NCBI GenBank assembly: GCA_951812755.1
Contig: OX638329.1
Span: 186,001 to 250,000, forward strand
Source of the DNA: an uncultured Latescibacterota bacterium
GTDB lineage: Bacteria > Latescibacterota > UBA2968
Length of the DNA: 64,000 nt
Reading direction: 5' to 3'
This document shows, piece after piece, positions 1-7,675 of this stretch (position 1 is the stretch's first letter; every line of letters begins with the position of its first letter). The translations under genes and the position numbers were made by a program. The notes beneath the pieces were generated by a model. The model was not told where the DNA came from. It worked only from the letters and a program-made list of their open reading frames with translations, and searched no databases.

Positions 1-144
1 ATTGTGGAATACGACCCGGAAGAAAATCGCATCTTTGCCAAACCGCGAAAACCCCTGACGCCCGGGGCGCACAAGTTGGAAGTCATCGTGCGCGACATCT
101 TTGGCAATGAATCGCGGCGCACCACCGCATTCAGGATACAATAG
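1..144 (+). CDS. C-terminal end of a secreted or envelope protein (partial)
   Basis: An open frame enters from the left edge and stops at 142-144, giving 47 residues. It reads as the last strands of an Ig/fibronectin-like beta-sandwich: the stretch LTPGAHKLEVIVRD followed by GNES is the usual final part of such domains at the C-terminus of M23 peptidases or other exported proteins. The rhomboid gene starts 2 bp after the stop, so the two are probably co-transcribed. The parent protein cannot be named from this fragment. Confidence 0.6.
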   Translation: MVEYDPEENRIFAKPRKPLTPGAHKLEVIVRDIFGNESRRTTAFRIQ

Positions 145-146
145 CG

Positions 147-833
147 ATGATGATCCCCCTCAAAGACGAACACCCTTCGGGTCAGGTCCCCGTATTGATG
201 ATCGGCATTTTGCTGAGCAACGTGGGCATATTTGTGTACGCGTGGTTGTTAGGCGACATCGGATCTCATGTATTTAACGCGCGATATGGGGCAATTCCCT
301 TTGAGATCATGCACAGTGTTGACGCAATCTCTCCCACCCCCATCCCGATATATTTCACGCTATTATCCTCGATGTTTATGCACGGCGGCATATTACATCT
401 GGGCGGCAACATGCTGTATCTGTGGATTTTTGGGAACAATATAGAAGCCGTGCTGGGACGTGCGCGGTTCTTGTTCTTCTATTTATTCTGCGGTGTGATT
501 GCAACCCTATCACATGTGATTTCCGAACCGGCATCCACCATCCCAATGGTGGGTGCCAGTGGTGCGATAGCGGGGATCTTGGGAGGATATCTGGCGGCAT
601 TCCCCGGCACGCGAATTTTAGTACTGGTATTTTATTTTGTCCTTCGCGTGCCAGCTCTAATCGTACTCGGCGGATGGTTTGTCATTCAATTGCTCAATGC
701 CTCAAGTGCCAGTAGCACAAGCGACGTCGCGTGGTTCGCCCACATCGCCGGATTTGTCGTGGGCTATGTGCTGATGCGCCAGTGGAAGAACAAAATCCCG
801 GCCAAAAGAGTATATGAGCAGTGGGAGTATTGA
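147..833 (+). CDS. Rhomboid family intramembrane serine protease
   Basis: A 228-residue polytopic membrane protein with about six hydrophobic segments. The rhomboid signatures are present: HLGGNMLYLWIFG near residues 84-96, the catalytic serine in GASGAIAG (Ser138), and the second catalytic residue His199 in AHIAGF. Rhomboids cleave transmembrane helices of substrates inside the inner membrane. Length matches the short bacterial class without extra domains. Two ATG codons occur in tandem (147 and 150); the first is used here. It is probably translated together with the preceding partial gene, whose stop is 2 bp upstream. The substrate cannot be inferred. Confidence 0.95.
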   Translation: MMIPLKDEHPSGQVPVLMIGILLSNVGIFVYAWLLGDIGSHVFNARYGAIPFEIMHSVDAISPTPIPIYFTLLSSMFMHGGILHLGGNMLYLWIFGNNIEAVLGRARFLFFYLFCGVIATLSHVISEPASTIPMVGASGAIAGILGGYLAAFPGTRILVLVFYFVLRVPALIVLGGWFVIQLLNASSASSTSDVAWFAHIAGFVVGYVLMRQWKNKIPAKRVYEQWEY

Positions 834-908
834 AAAAAGGAAAGACGTAAGACGCGAGACGTAAGTACACCGCCCAACTCACCAGCCTCCAAGCAATCAG
901 CAGTCAGC

Positions 909-945
909 AAAAAAGTGGCGTGCCCTGAAACAGAGCACGCCACTT
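909..945 (-). terminator. Rho-independent terminator (minus strand)
   Basis: An 11-bp perfect stem (arms 913-923 and 935-945, AAGTGGCGTGC) with an 11-nt loop is followed on the minus strand by a run of six T (909-914 on plus is all A). It lies downstream of the minus-strand genes at 1098-2789 and 3' of the convergent rhomboid gene, so it may serve both directions, though the T tract favours the minus strand. Confidence 0.75.
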
Positions 946-964
946 GTCGTAATATTTGGATTCA

Positions 965-989
965 ATTGTCGTATCACTGATACGACAAT
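965..989. repeat. 25-bp perfect palindrome, copy 1
   Basis: Arms ATTGTCGTATCA (965-976) and TGATACGACAAT (978-989) are perfectly complementary around one central base C. The same palindrome with central G occurs at 2916-2940, and the flanks CA on the left and CTCG on the right are also shared. It lies just 3' of the minus-strand gene cluster 1098-2789. It has no T tract, so it is not a simple terminator. Confidence 0.85.
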
Positions 990-1097
990 CTCGAAATCTG
1001 GAATACTCCTGCAAACTGCACCAAACGGTTAATAAAAAATAAGAAAGGTGAGTGTAAAACAAAAGACTTGTAGGCACAAAAGTCTGTGCTATATTTT

Positions 1098-1304
1098 TTA
1101 ACTCTTTTTGTCGTCGTCTGACTCTTTTTCCACGCCATTATTCGCATGAATGATTGACAAATCAATGTCCGGATATGCTTTTTTGATGGCATCAAGAATT
1201 TCTTGACGACCTTCTTGGAGACCTTCTTGGAGACCTTCTTGATGACCCTCTTCACGACCCTCTTCACGACGTTTTTCAAAGAAACGTTCCAGTGCCCAAT
1301 TCAT
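1098..1304 (-). CDS. Small charged protein resembling the C-terminal tail of Rpn/PD-(D/E)XK transposase-like proteins
   Basis: A 68-residue frame. It starts MNWALERFFEKRREEGREEG and continues with repeated EGLQEG/EGRQE units, encoded by tandem 12-15-bp repeats at about 1198-1270. Such EG-rich helical tails end many Rpn (recombination-promoting nuclease) or Uma2-like proteins, so this may be a stranded tail of one rather than a full gene. A weak ribosome site (AAAGAGAT) lies about 5 nt upstream of the ATG at 1304. No nuclease motif is present in the piece seen. It lies in the segment between the two 25-bp palindromes. Confidence 0.5.
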   Translation of the reverse strand: MNWALERFFEKRREEGREEGHQEGLQEGLQEGRQEILDAIKKAYPDIDLSIIHANNGVEKESDDDKKS

Positions 1305-1412
1305 GGTATCTCTTTATGTATCTAAAACCGATTTCGAACGATTGTATTCGTCCATAAATCTTAAAAAATGCTGACTATAACAGATTGCAGTGATTTCATT
1401 TGTCGCCAATGG

Positions 1413-1505
1413 GTCGGGAAAAGGATTTCCCTCCTACGCAACCATATGATGCGATATGGGGATCAGAAACGGACGCTGTTGGAGCGGCATCCTTGCCGCG
1501 ATCAG
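1413..1505. repeat. Dispersed intergenic repeat, two modules
   Basis: Contains GGATTTCCCTCCTAC at about 1422-1436 and GGAGCGGCATCC followed by TGCCGCGATCA at 1481-1504. Both modules recur at 8439-8521 and 41893-41942, and the first also at 47767-47856 in the other orientation. The GGCAT...TGCCGC part can pair as a small hairpin. The rest of the 311-bp gap 1305-1615 shows no convincing gene. Confidence 0.7.
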
Positions 1506-1615
1506 ATGAAAAAAGGATTGCGGCCTACGTGACCACTGGAATCTAACCTGTTTATAGCTATCACTGCAAAACGTTACAATCAGAAAAAATGTAATGGTCT
1601 TGATCAAAATACAAA

Positions 1616-1792
1616 TCAACTTGCTTCGCATTCCGCAATAAATCTTTTCTTTTCTTCCTCTGTCGGTTCGGGATTTCGTATTTGTCTGGGAGCATGAGGG
1701 TCAAGAGCACGGACTGAGCCAATATCAGGATACAGTTTTCTAAGCCTTTCTTCTTCTTCGGGATTAGGATAAAGACTCTTTTGCGGTTTCAT
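1616..1792 (-). CDS. Small conserved-looking hypothetical protein downstream of the Ntn hydrolase
   Basis: Fifty-eight residues, very rich in Glu, Pro and Arg (starts MKPQKSLYPNPEEEERLRKL, ends ERFIAECEAS-like). The frame is open further upstream, but the start at 1792 is chosen because a perfect AAGGAGG lies 5 nt before this ATG. The upstream Ntn hydrolase gene stops at 1803, 10 bp away, so the two form an operon and the small protein may be a partner or regulator of the hydrolase. No known domain was recognised. Confidence 0.75.
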   Translation of the reverse strand: MKPQKSLYPNPEEEERLRKLYPDIGSVRALDPHAPRQIRNPEPTEEEKKRFIAECEAS

Positions 1793-1802
1793 AAAAGCCT
1801 CC

Positions 1803-2789
1803 TTAATCTTTTGGGGTAATGTGCCCCTGGAGATTATAAGATTCTTCAGAAATAAACCTGAACCCATCCCTTCGGTCTATGATTGCAATATGTATATCAC
1901 CACCAACCGTAGGCATAGAGTTTCCAAATTCTTGTACTCTGATCATCAGTTCAATAAGCCAATATACACAATTTATAGCATTTTGATCCGAAAAATCGCT
2001 ATAATTAGCATCAAACCCATTAAGTCTCCATAGATCACTACTGGGATTGTCGGGATTTTCTAATCCAAATATACGGTATTCTGCACAAAAATCATCTAAA
2101 TCTGGTAAAACTATATCTTGTTTTGATTCCTGTAGCTTGTTTGCAAATCGCATTAAAAGTGATTTATACCTTCCTTCTATCAAGTCCATATTGTGAACAT
2201 CAGTACCATGAATAAGACGGGCAATTTCTCGATACTGTCCACCAAATGATATGCCATAACCCCCATTTAAGGCAGGTTTAAAATCGCCAGACGGAAAGTT
2301 TACACGGTAAATTTTAGGGCGATTGTCATTCTGATCCCAACCAGCAACAAGAAGCTCAATAGGAGGTTTGACTTTAAGATTTGAGTATTCCTTTTCGTAA
2401 TATTCCTGAATTTTATTGACCAACTCTTTAGTGGCGTCTTCGCATGTATGCATCCCCTCTGTCATTAACTCCTGAATGATACTTTTTAACGTTCTATCAC
2501 CAATAGATATAAGGCCAGCAGTTGCGACGCCGATATTTTTATGCAACTTAAAAATTTTATCTACATGCGTCATGTGGCTATAAGGCAAGTCTTCACGATG
2601 TAAATAAATGTGATCCCAAAAATTAGATAGTAATGGTTCATCATTTTTGTCTTTTCTCAAGCGTCCCGTTTCGGCGTCAAAGTATTGGAAGAGTTTAACA
2701 ATGTCAACCATATTTCGACTGGCGGTACCAAGGCTGTCGCCACCCATTACAATAACATCTTTAGTCGCAAAAGTAACAATTGTTGTCAT
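1803..2789 (-). CDS. Proteasome/HslV-like Ntn hydrolase
   Basis: A 328-residue protein whose N-terminus, MTTIVTFATKDVIVMGGDS, matches proteasome beta and HslV subunits. After removal of Met1 the nucleophile would be Thr1, and the aspartate of GGD falls exactly at position 17. The VDKIFKL segment (about 77-82) carries the lysine equivalent to Lys33, but about 45 residues are inserted between them. The ATG at 2789 is preferred over an in-frame start at 2804 because GAGGG lies 6 nt upstream; the longer form would bury the threonine. At 328 residues it is much longer than HslV (about 175) or beta subunits (about 230), with an extra C-terminal region. No ATPase partner is nearby. Peptidase or amidase activity is inferred. 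Confidence 0.8.
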   Translation of the reverse strand: MTTIVTFATKDVIVMGGDSLGTASRNMVDIVKLFQYFDAETGRLRKDKNDEPLLSNFWDHIYLHREDLPYSHMTHVDKIFKLHKNIGVATAGLISIGDRTLKSIIQELMTEGMHTCEDATKELVNKIQEYYEKEYSNLKVKPPIELLVAGWDQNDNRPKIYRVNFPSGDFKPALNGGYGISFGGQYREIARLIHGTDVHNMDLIEGRYKSLLMRFANKLQESKQDIVLPDLDDFCAEYRIFGLENPDNPSSDLWRLNGFDANYSDFSDQNAINCVYWLIELMIRVQEFGNSMPTVGGDIHIAIIDRRDGFRFISEESYNLQGHITPKD

Positions 2790-2915
2790 AAAATACCCTC
2801 TCAACCAATCTTACTTACCAAAGCCTCCACTAAGATGATCAATCGTCTGTCATTCTGGTCAATATGAGTTTCTAATCTTTCTAAGTTGTGTTCTCGTTCA
2901 TATGGATCCATCTCA

Positions 2916-2940
2916 ATTGTCGTATCAGTGATACGACAAT
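2916..2940. repeat. 25-bp perfect palindrome, copy 2
   Basis: Same 12-bp arms as the copy at 965-989, with central base G instead of C, and identical CTCG on the right flank. It lies upstream of the Ntn hydrolase gene and 3' of the GT117 gene, so the two copies bracket about 1.95 kb holding three minus-strand genes. Confidence 0.85.
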
Positions 2941-2964
2941 CTCGGATTGCCAAACACTTCAACC

Positions 2965-3013
2965 AATTATCTCGACAATGTAGAGATAATTATTGCGACA
3001 GTGTAGCAACAAT
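2965..3013. repeat. Two adjacent hairpins with nearly identical loops
   Basis: First hairpin: AATTATCTC (2965-2973), loop GACAATGTA, GAGATAATT (2983-2991), a perfect 9-bp stem. Second: ATTATTGC (2989-2996), loop GACAGTGTA (2997-3005), GCAACAAT (3006-3013), 8 bp with one mismatch. Loops differ at one base while stems are unrelated in sequence. The second ends 4 bp before the stop codon of the GT117 gene (3018). Confidence 0.7.
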
Positions 3014-3017
3014 CTCC

Positions 3018-5381
3018 TCACCGCTCAACAGATCCCACACTATCTACTTCCCTCGGCGTCGTCCCCAATTTCCATCTATCTATAATCGCGTGTACATCTT
3101 CGGGATTTTCTATTGGTGGACCGAGTCGGAGAAAGTTTTCAAGCGCAGAAACAGCGTGAGTCACATCGCCCGATTCGTAAAAATAGAGAGCCAAATCGCG
3201 ATAATGCTGACCAACGAGTTGCCATGTCTCCGGGAAATCGAGCGCGTAGGGCGGCACGCGCTTTTCGACTTCTACGAGAACATCATAAGCCTCTCTGTGC
3301 ATACCCAATCGAATGTACGCGCGGACAAGCCCATCAAAAAGAATCAGATAATTGCTGAGCAGACGGCGCGCAACCGGATCTTTGTGAACCGTACTATCCG
3401 CAACGCCGGTGTACCGATAGACCTCGAGCAAATTGCGTTTGATCTTCTCCTCCTCAAACTGTTCATAGCCTCGCGACTTGACCAGTTTATACGCCATCCC
3501 CTCCATAGATAAATAGGGCTTCAAACCCGCCATATTGACATCGGGCACGGTCACGGCAAAATAAATGGGCCGTTTTTCCCAGTTGTGTTTTATAATGCGC
3601 CATATCATCAAAGTATGGGGTTCCAGGACAGAGACCGTCATCCTGCCGGTAGGATACTCCATTATGGGAAGATCCCCCGCCTCGAGTTTAAGACCTGCTA
3701 TTTCTACGCCTCTGTCGTAATCCCAGGGAAGAGCCCCGAGCCACTCTTCAATCTCATCATCCTCCAGATCAAATTCAATACCGTACCTCTTCAGTTGTTT
3801 AATGTACCACGACGTCTTGATCAGACTGAGATTGACAATTTGAATATCGTTTCGCACACCCTCAACGCCCTGTAAAAACCACAAAGGATACGTGTCGTTA
3901 TCCCCATTGGTAAACAAAATGGCATTCTGCTCACAGGTTGCCATAATATTATGGGCATAATCATAAGAAACAAAGTCGCCCGTGCGATCGTGTGCGTGAT
4001 AATTTTCGACCAGAATACCCGATGGCACCAGAAGCATGAGAGCCGCCGCGAGAATAGCCAGCGATTTGTTTTGCATCCAGGCAATAAGACCCGCTGCACC
4101 AATGCCCATCCAGATACCGAAAAATGTATAAGCCCCCACAAAGATATATTCGCGCTCGCGGGGTTCGGGATCGGGCATATTGAGATAGAGCACGAGGCCC
4201 ACGCCCATCAGGGCAAACATGGCAAAAAGGGAAGCAAAGCGTTTCCAATCCTTACGCAGGTGATACACAGCGCCGCCGATGCCGAGCGCGAGTGTGACCA
4301 GAGAATAGTTAATAATCTCATACCGGCTCATATAAACATCTACGGCGCGGCGGAAATATGCGGAAATCCCATCGAAAAACGGAAACTGCTGGAGAAAATA
4401 TTTGATAAAAATATTAAACTGAAACGCCCAGGGTTCGGCGCGGCGAGGAAAAACAAAGTGGATTCCGTATTGCTGACGCCCCATAAATGCTTTGAAATTT
4501 TCCCAGGTCTCGGGATCGTTCATATCAATCACGGGATTGAGTCCCGACCGGATAAACAGAGCGAAATATGTGGAAAAACCCAGCGCTCCGATGATAATTC
4601 CCAAAAGCCAGAATTGGGGACTGCGCCACTCAGGTCTCAAAATGAGCAACCCGATGACGACAACCCCGGTCAGGAGTGCGGCGACCCCGATGGGAAAAAC
4701 AATAGACAAAAACGGATAGAGGGTGAGACCCACGACCACGAGCACCTGATGTTTGAGCGGTCGATCTTCCATCAAATCGGTAAAAAGCAGAATGAGAATA
4801 CCGGGAATGGTGAGCAAACACTGGAGATGTACACCCGCGCCAAGCCCAAAAAGATAGGCAATAAAGAGCAAGAGGCGATCGCTATTGTGGTCTTTGTGCG
4901 CGTCATCCCAGCGCAGAGCCACCCATACCGCCAGCATGGTAATACACATCGACAAGCCATAAACTTCGGCTTCTATGGCATTATTCCAAAAAGAAAAAGA
5001 GAAGGCCGTGCTGAGGGAAGCAACCACACCACCGACAAAGATGGCGAGTTGTTGGACGGTATTTTCGCGATCCAACCAGGTGGAGAGCAAACGGACAGTA
5101 CACAAATAGATGAGAACGACCGTGGCAATACCAGCCGCAGCCGACAGGAGATTCACGCGAAAAGCGATTTCCCCAAATGGCAACATGGAAAAGATACGCC
5201 CCAGCAAAGTATAAAACGGCGCGCCGGGGGGATGGGGAATGCCCAGAGTATAAGCAGTGGTAATAAACTCGCCACAGTCCCAAAATGCAACAGTAGGTGC
5301 CAGTGTTGAGAGATAGATAATAGTCGTGACAAAAAATACCAGACCAGCGACGATCTTGTTGCGCTGTCCAAATCCATTCAT
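3018..5381 (-). CDS. GT117 family (DUF2723) protein O-mannosyltransferase-like membrane protein
   Basis: 787 residues. The first ~450 residues hold many membrane segments. FWDCGEF at 33-39 in the first periplasmic loop is the Asp/Glu (D35, E38) signature of the GT-C fold DUF2723/GT117 family, followed by GIPHPPGAP. Family members are predicted to transfer a sugar from a lipid-linked donor to exported proteins. The C-terminal ~300 residues are soluble, with an ILFTNGDNDTYPLWFLQ segment typical of the family and a short TPR-like end. The ribosome site is weak. The following gene in the same direction is at 1803-2789, separated by hairpins, so it is probably a separate transcript. Confidence 0.9.
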   Translation of the reverse strand: MNGFGQRNKIVAGLVFFVTTIIYLSTLAPTVAFWDCGEFITTAYTLGIPHPPGAPFYTLLGRIFSMLPFGEIAFRVNLLSAAAGIATVVLIYLCTVRLLSTWLDRENTVQQLAIFVGGVVASLSTAFSFSFWNNAIEAEVYGLSMCITMLAVWVALRWDDAHKDHNSDRLLLFIAYLFGLGAGVHLQCLLTIPGILILLFTDLMEDRPLKHQVLVVVGLTLYPFLSIVFPIGVAALLTGVVVIGLLILRPEWRSPQFWLLGIIIGALGFSTYFALFIRSGLNPVIDMNDPETWENFKAFMGRQQYGIHFVFPRRAEPWAFQFNIFIKYFLQQFPFFDGISAYFRRAVDVYMSRYEIINYSLVTLALGIGGAVYHLRKDWKRFASLFAMFALMGVGLVLYLNMPDPEPREREYIFVGAYTFFGIWMGIGAAGLIAWMQNKSLAILAAALMLLVPSGILVENYHAHDRTGDFVSYDYAHNIMATCEQNAILFTNGDNDTYPLWFLQGVEGVRNDIQIVNLSLIKTSWYIKQLKRYGIEFDLEDDEIEEWLGALPWDYDRGVEIAGLKLEAGDLPIMEYPTGRMTVSVLEPHTLMIWRIIKHNWEKRPIYFAVTVPDVNMAGLKPYLSMEGMAYKLVKSRGYEQFEEEKIKRNLLEVYRYTGVADSTVHKDPVARRLLSNYLILFDGLVRAYIRLGMHREAYDVLVEVEKRVPPYALDFPETWQLVGQHYRDLALYFYESGDVTHAVSALENFLRLGPPIENPEDVHAIIDRWKLGTTPREVDSVGSVER

Positions 5382-5408
5382 AAGGTTTCTACTCGCAAAT
5401 ATGGGTTC

Positions 5409-6086
5409 TCACTCCGGAAGATCTTCGGGACGCTCAATTTCAATATCGACAAATGTGCCATCGACTCGGGCCGTAACATAAAAAATTTCATCGCCCCGCA
5501 AGACCCATACCGCGCTACCTGTACCGTGCATGAGAACGGGTTCGGAGGGACCATAGGTATTGGGAGGCAGGTCTTCGGGTCCATAAATCTGCACATTCCC
5601 ATACGAGGGATCCCATTTTAAAAAAAAGAGACTATCGCCCTTCAAAACCCAGGCTCTGCTCCCGCCACCAGCCATCATAACCGGTTCGGACCCATCTGAA
5701 TCCGGGAGTTCTTCAGGACGTTCTACTTCCATCCTGACAAATGTGCCTTCGCGTTTTGCAACGACAAAATAGACATCGTCGCCCCGCAGTATCCAGGCGA
5801 AATCGCCTGTACTTTGCAGGAGCAGGGTCTCTCTGATATCCTCGCTACCGATTTCCTGGGGACCGTAAATCTGCGCTTGTTCAAATTCCCTATCCCACTT
5901 CAGATAGTAAATTTTATTCCCCTTCAAAATCCAGGATGTCACCCCGCTACCGCCTATCATAGCGGGTTCTGGCACTTCTTCATCCTGAGCAAAAACAGGC
6001 GCGGGTTTAGACAGCGATAAGCTTGTGCAAGCAGTGGAAAGTAAAAACAGAGCAAGGAGCACGTAGATAAAACGCCGATTAGACAT
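5409..6086 (-). CDS. Predicted lipoprotein with four internal ABAB repeats
   Basis: 225 residues. A hydrophobic N-terminus ends in STAC (Cys20), a slightly atypical lipobox. After it come four units of about 43 residues: units 1 and 3 share WxLKG, YYLKWD and QIYGPE, and units 2 and 4 share WxLRGD, TFVxxExERPE. The A-B pair was therefore duplicated as a block. The alternating aromatic and charged strands suggest a small beta-propeller-like or beta-sandwich fold. A strong GGAGG lies 7 nt before the ATG. The gene ends 28 bp before GT117, so the two are probably one operon, but the function is unknown. Confidence 0.8.
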   Translation of the reverse strand: MSNRRFIYVLLALFLLSTACTSLSLSKPAPVFAQDEEVPEPAMIGGSGVTSWILKGNKIYYLKWDREFEQAQIYGPQEIGSEDIRETLLLQSTGDFAWILRGDDVYFVVAKREGTFVRMEVERPEELPDSDGSEPVMMAGGGSRAWVLKGDSLFFLKWDPSYGNVQIYGPEDLPPNTYGPSEPVLMHGTGSAVWVLRGDEIFYVTARVDGTFVDIEIERPEDLPE

Positions 6087-6215
6087 GTGTGATCCTCCGG
6101 TTGAGTTAAAAAAATTTTAGACAGACAAATGTATGGGTTATGGAAGAATCCGTCAAGGATGGGGTACTTTTAATACTTATCCCTTAACAATACACCCCAG
6201 CAGACCAAACGTTCT

Positions 6216-6261
6216 AAAAAAAAGAATAGGCCACATCGGGCGAACCCGTTTGTGGCCTATT
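6216..6261 (-). terminator. Rho-independent terminator of the sigma factor gene
   Basis: Arms AATAGGCCACA (6225-6235) and TGTGGCCTATT (6251-6261) form a perfect 11-bp stem with a 15-nt loop. On the minus strand the stem is followed by one C and then eight T (6216-6223 is all A on plus). It begins 17 bp past the sigma factor stop. Confidence 0.92.
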
Positions 6262-6277
6262 GGGATAGCGGTCCGTA

Positions 6278-7135
6278 TTAATGCAAATAAGATTTCAGCG
6301 GACGGCTGCGCGAGGTATGGCGCAATCGCCGAAGTGCTTTCTCTTTAATCTGACGCACGCGCTCTCGAGTCAATCCAAAACGTTCACCAATTTCTTCGAG
6401 GGTAAGTGGCTGTTCGCGATTGATGCCAAAATAAAGTGTAATGACTTCGGCTTCACGGGGGGTAAGGGTAGCGAGAGCTTTTTCTATTTCTCGTCTGAGT
6501 GCATCATCGAGAAGTGGATCGTCGGGTGGGGGTTGCATGCCGTCTTCAAGCACATCGAGCAGGTTGTTGTCTTCGCCATCTTTAAATGGCGCATCCAGAG
6601 AAAGATGCCGGCTCGAAATTTTGAGCGTATCGCGCACTTCGAAATCATTCATGCCGAGTTCATCGGCAATTTCACCCGGGCTGGGTTCGCGTCCATACTC
6701 CTGCTCGAGACCACTCGATGCCTTGCCGATTTTGTGCAGCGCGCCAACGCGATTTAGCGGCAAGCGAACAATGCGAGACTGCTCGGCCAGAGCCTGTAAA
6801 ATCGCCTGTCGGATCCACCATACGGCATAAGAAATAAATTTGAAACCCTTAGTTTCATCAAAACGTTTGGCGGCTTTGATGAGTCCAAGATTCCCTTCGT
6901 TGATCAGGTCACCCATCGAAAGGCCCTGATTCTGGTATTGTTTGGCGACACTTACCACAAATCTCAGGTTAGCTGTGGTCAATTCTTCCAGGGCTCCTTG
7001 ATCGCCCTTCTTTATTCGTTTGGCCAGCACGACTTCCTGATCTGCTGTAAGCAACGCGACTTCGCCTATTTCCTGCAAATACTGATCCAGTGATTCGTCT
7101 TCACGAGCATAAGGTCTTTTAGATAGTCTTGGCAC
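6278..7135 (-). CDS. RNA polymerase sigma factor, sigma-70 family (group 1/2, lacking region 1.1)
   Basis: 285 residues from a GTG start at 7135. This start is chosen because GGAGAGG lies 8 nt upstream and the protein then begins [12 protein letters not shown], directly before region 1.2 ([16 protein letters not shown]). Region 2 follows ([22 protein letters not shown]), then region 3, and region 4 with the -35-binding helix ([18 protein letters not shown]). Region 1.1 and the long non-conserved insert of RpoD are missing. It may be the primary sigma of a lineage with short RpoD or an RpoS/group 2 factor. It ends at a clear terminator (6216-6261). A start-stop pair ATG-TAA with strong ribosome site lies just upstream. 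Confidence 0.93.
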   Translation of the reverse strand: MPRLSKRPYAREDESLDQYLQEIGEVALLTADQEVVLAKRIKKGDQGALEELTTANLRFVVSVAKQYQNQGLSMGDLINEGNLGLIKAAKRFDETKGFKFISYAVWWIRQAILQALAEQSRIVRLPLNRVGALHKIGKASSGLEQEYGREPSPGEIADELGMNDFEVRDTLKISSRHLSLDAPFKDGEDNNLLDVLEDGMQPPPDDPLLDDALRREIEKALATLTPREAEVITLYFGINREQPLTLEEIGERFGLTRERVRQIKEKALRRLRHTSRSRPLKSYLH

Positions 7136-7232
7136 TTCGTCAACCTCTCCTTCTTTGCACAGGGGATTTGCGCAGGTAGATGCCTGCAAGGATAAAGGAC
7201 AAAGGTCGTAAGAAAACAACAAAGGGAGAATT

Positions 7233-7249
7233 TTACATGAATACCTCCT
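7233..7249 (-). promoter_or_regulatory. Strong ribosome binding site followed by a start-stop codon pair (ATG-TAA)
   Basis: On the minus strand AGGAGG (7244-7249) is followed after 5 nt by ATG (7236-7238) and immediately by TAA (7233-7235). It lies about 100 nt upstream of the sigma factor GTG. It may be the leftover start of a lost gene or a minimal leader that holds ribosomes upstream of the sigma gene. Only the sequence pattern is seen. Confidence 0.4.
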
Positions 7250-7335
7250 ATCTTTACCCGATTCTCAGTGCTAAATCCCTTCCCTTTCTCGACACTGTGA
7301 CGGGTCTTAACTTCTGGGGTGGGGTGCAGAAGTGT

Positions 7336-7659
7336 CTAAGCTTCGGTCGTGCTGTCTGATTCTTGTAATACTTTGAATTGCGCTTCCTGATTTTGCAATT
7401 GCTCTTCGAGCTTGCTAATGGTCGCGATGTGATCTTGAACCGCTTCCGTTTGTGCTTCAATGGCGGCTTCATGATCTTTGAGTTCCTCGTATATTTGTCC
7501 GCCGAGTTCAGTAAATGCATCGTGAATAGCGTGGCGGGTGCGCGCAATGTCAAGACGTGCGCGGCCGAGTTTGCCCAGATACTCGGCTTTTTCCGCTGCT
7601 GTGGTCGCGCCATCGCGAAGACCCTGCTTGATTCTTTCCCAAAGAGTTCCGGTGTTCAT
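7336..7659 (-). CDS. Coiled-coil protein encoded with a BMC shell protein
   Basis: 107 residues from ATG at 7659, chosen because GGAG lies 8 nt upstream; the frame is open further but would then overlap the BMC gene. Sequence is almost entirely helical and charged: WERIKQGLRDGATTAAEKAE, then a long region ending KLEEQLQNQEAQFKVLQE, with heptad-like spacing from about residue 45 to 100. No membrane segment. The BMC gene stops 16 bp before this start, so the two are surely co-transcribed. It may be a scaffold or adaptor for the shell protein. Downstream is the sigma factor gene, about 200 bp further. Confidence 0.8.
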   Translation of the reverse strand: MNTGTLWERIKQGLRDGATTAAEKAEYLGKLGRARLDIARTRHAIHDAFTELGGQIYEELKDHEAAIEAQTEAVQDHIATISKLEEQLQNQEAQFKVLQESDSTTEA

Positions 7660-7675
7660 TGTGTTTGCTCCAGCA

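Noticed and set aside
974-1279. A lysine/valine-rich minus-strand frame overlapping the EG-repeat protein
   Set aside because: Its repeats are the same DNA repeats read in another frame; the frame at 1098-1304 has the ribosome site and a sensible EG-tail composition.
3951-5309. A 452-residue plus-strand open frame antisense to GT117
   Set aside because: It is the mirror of a long conserved gene, has no ribosome site and an abnormal composition (rich in His, Arg, Gln).
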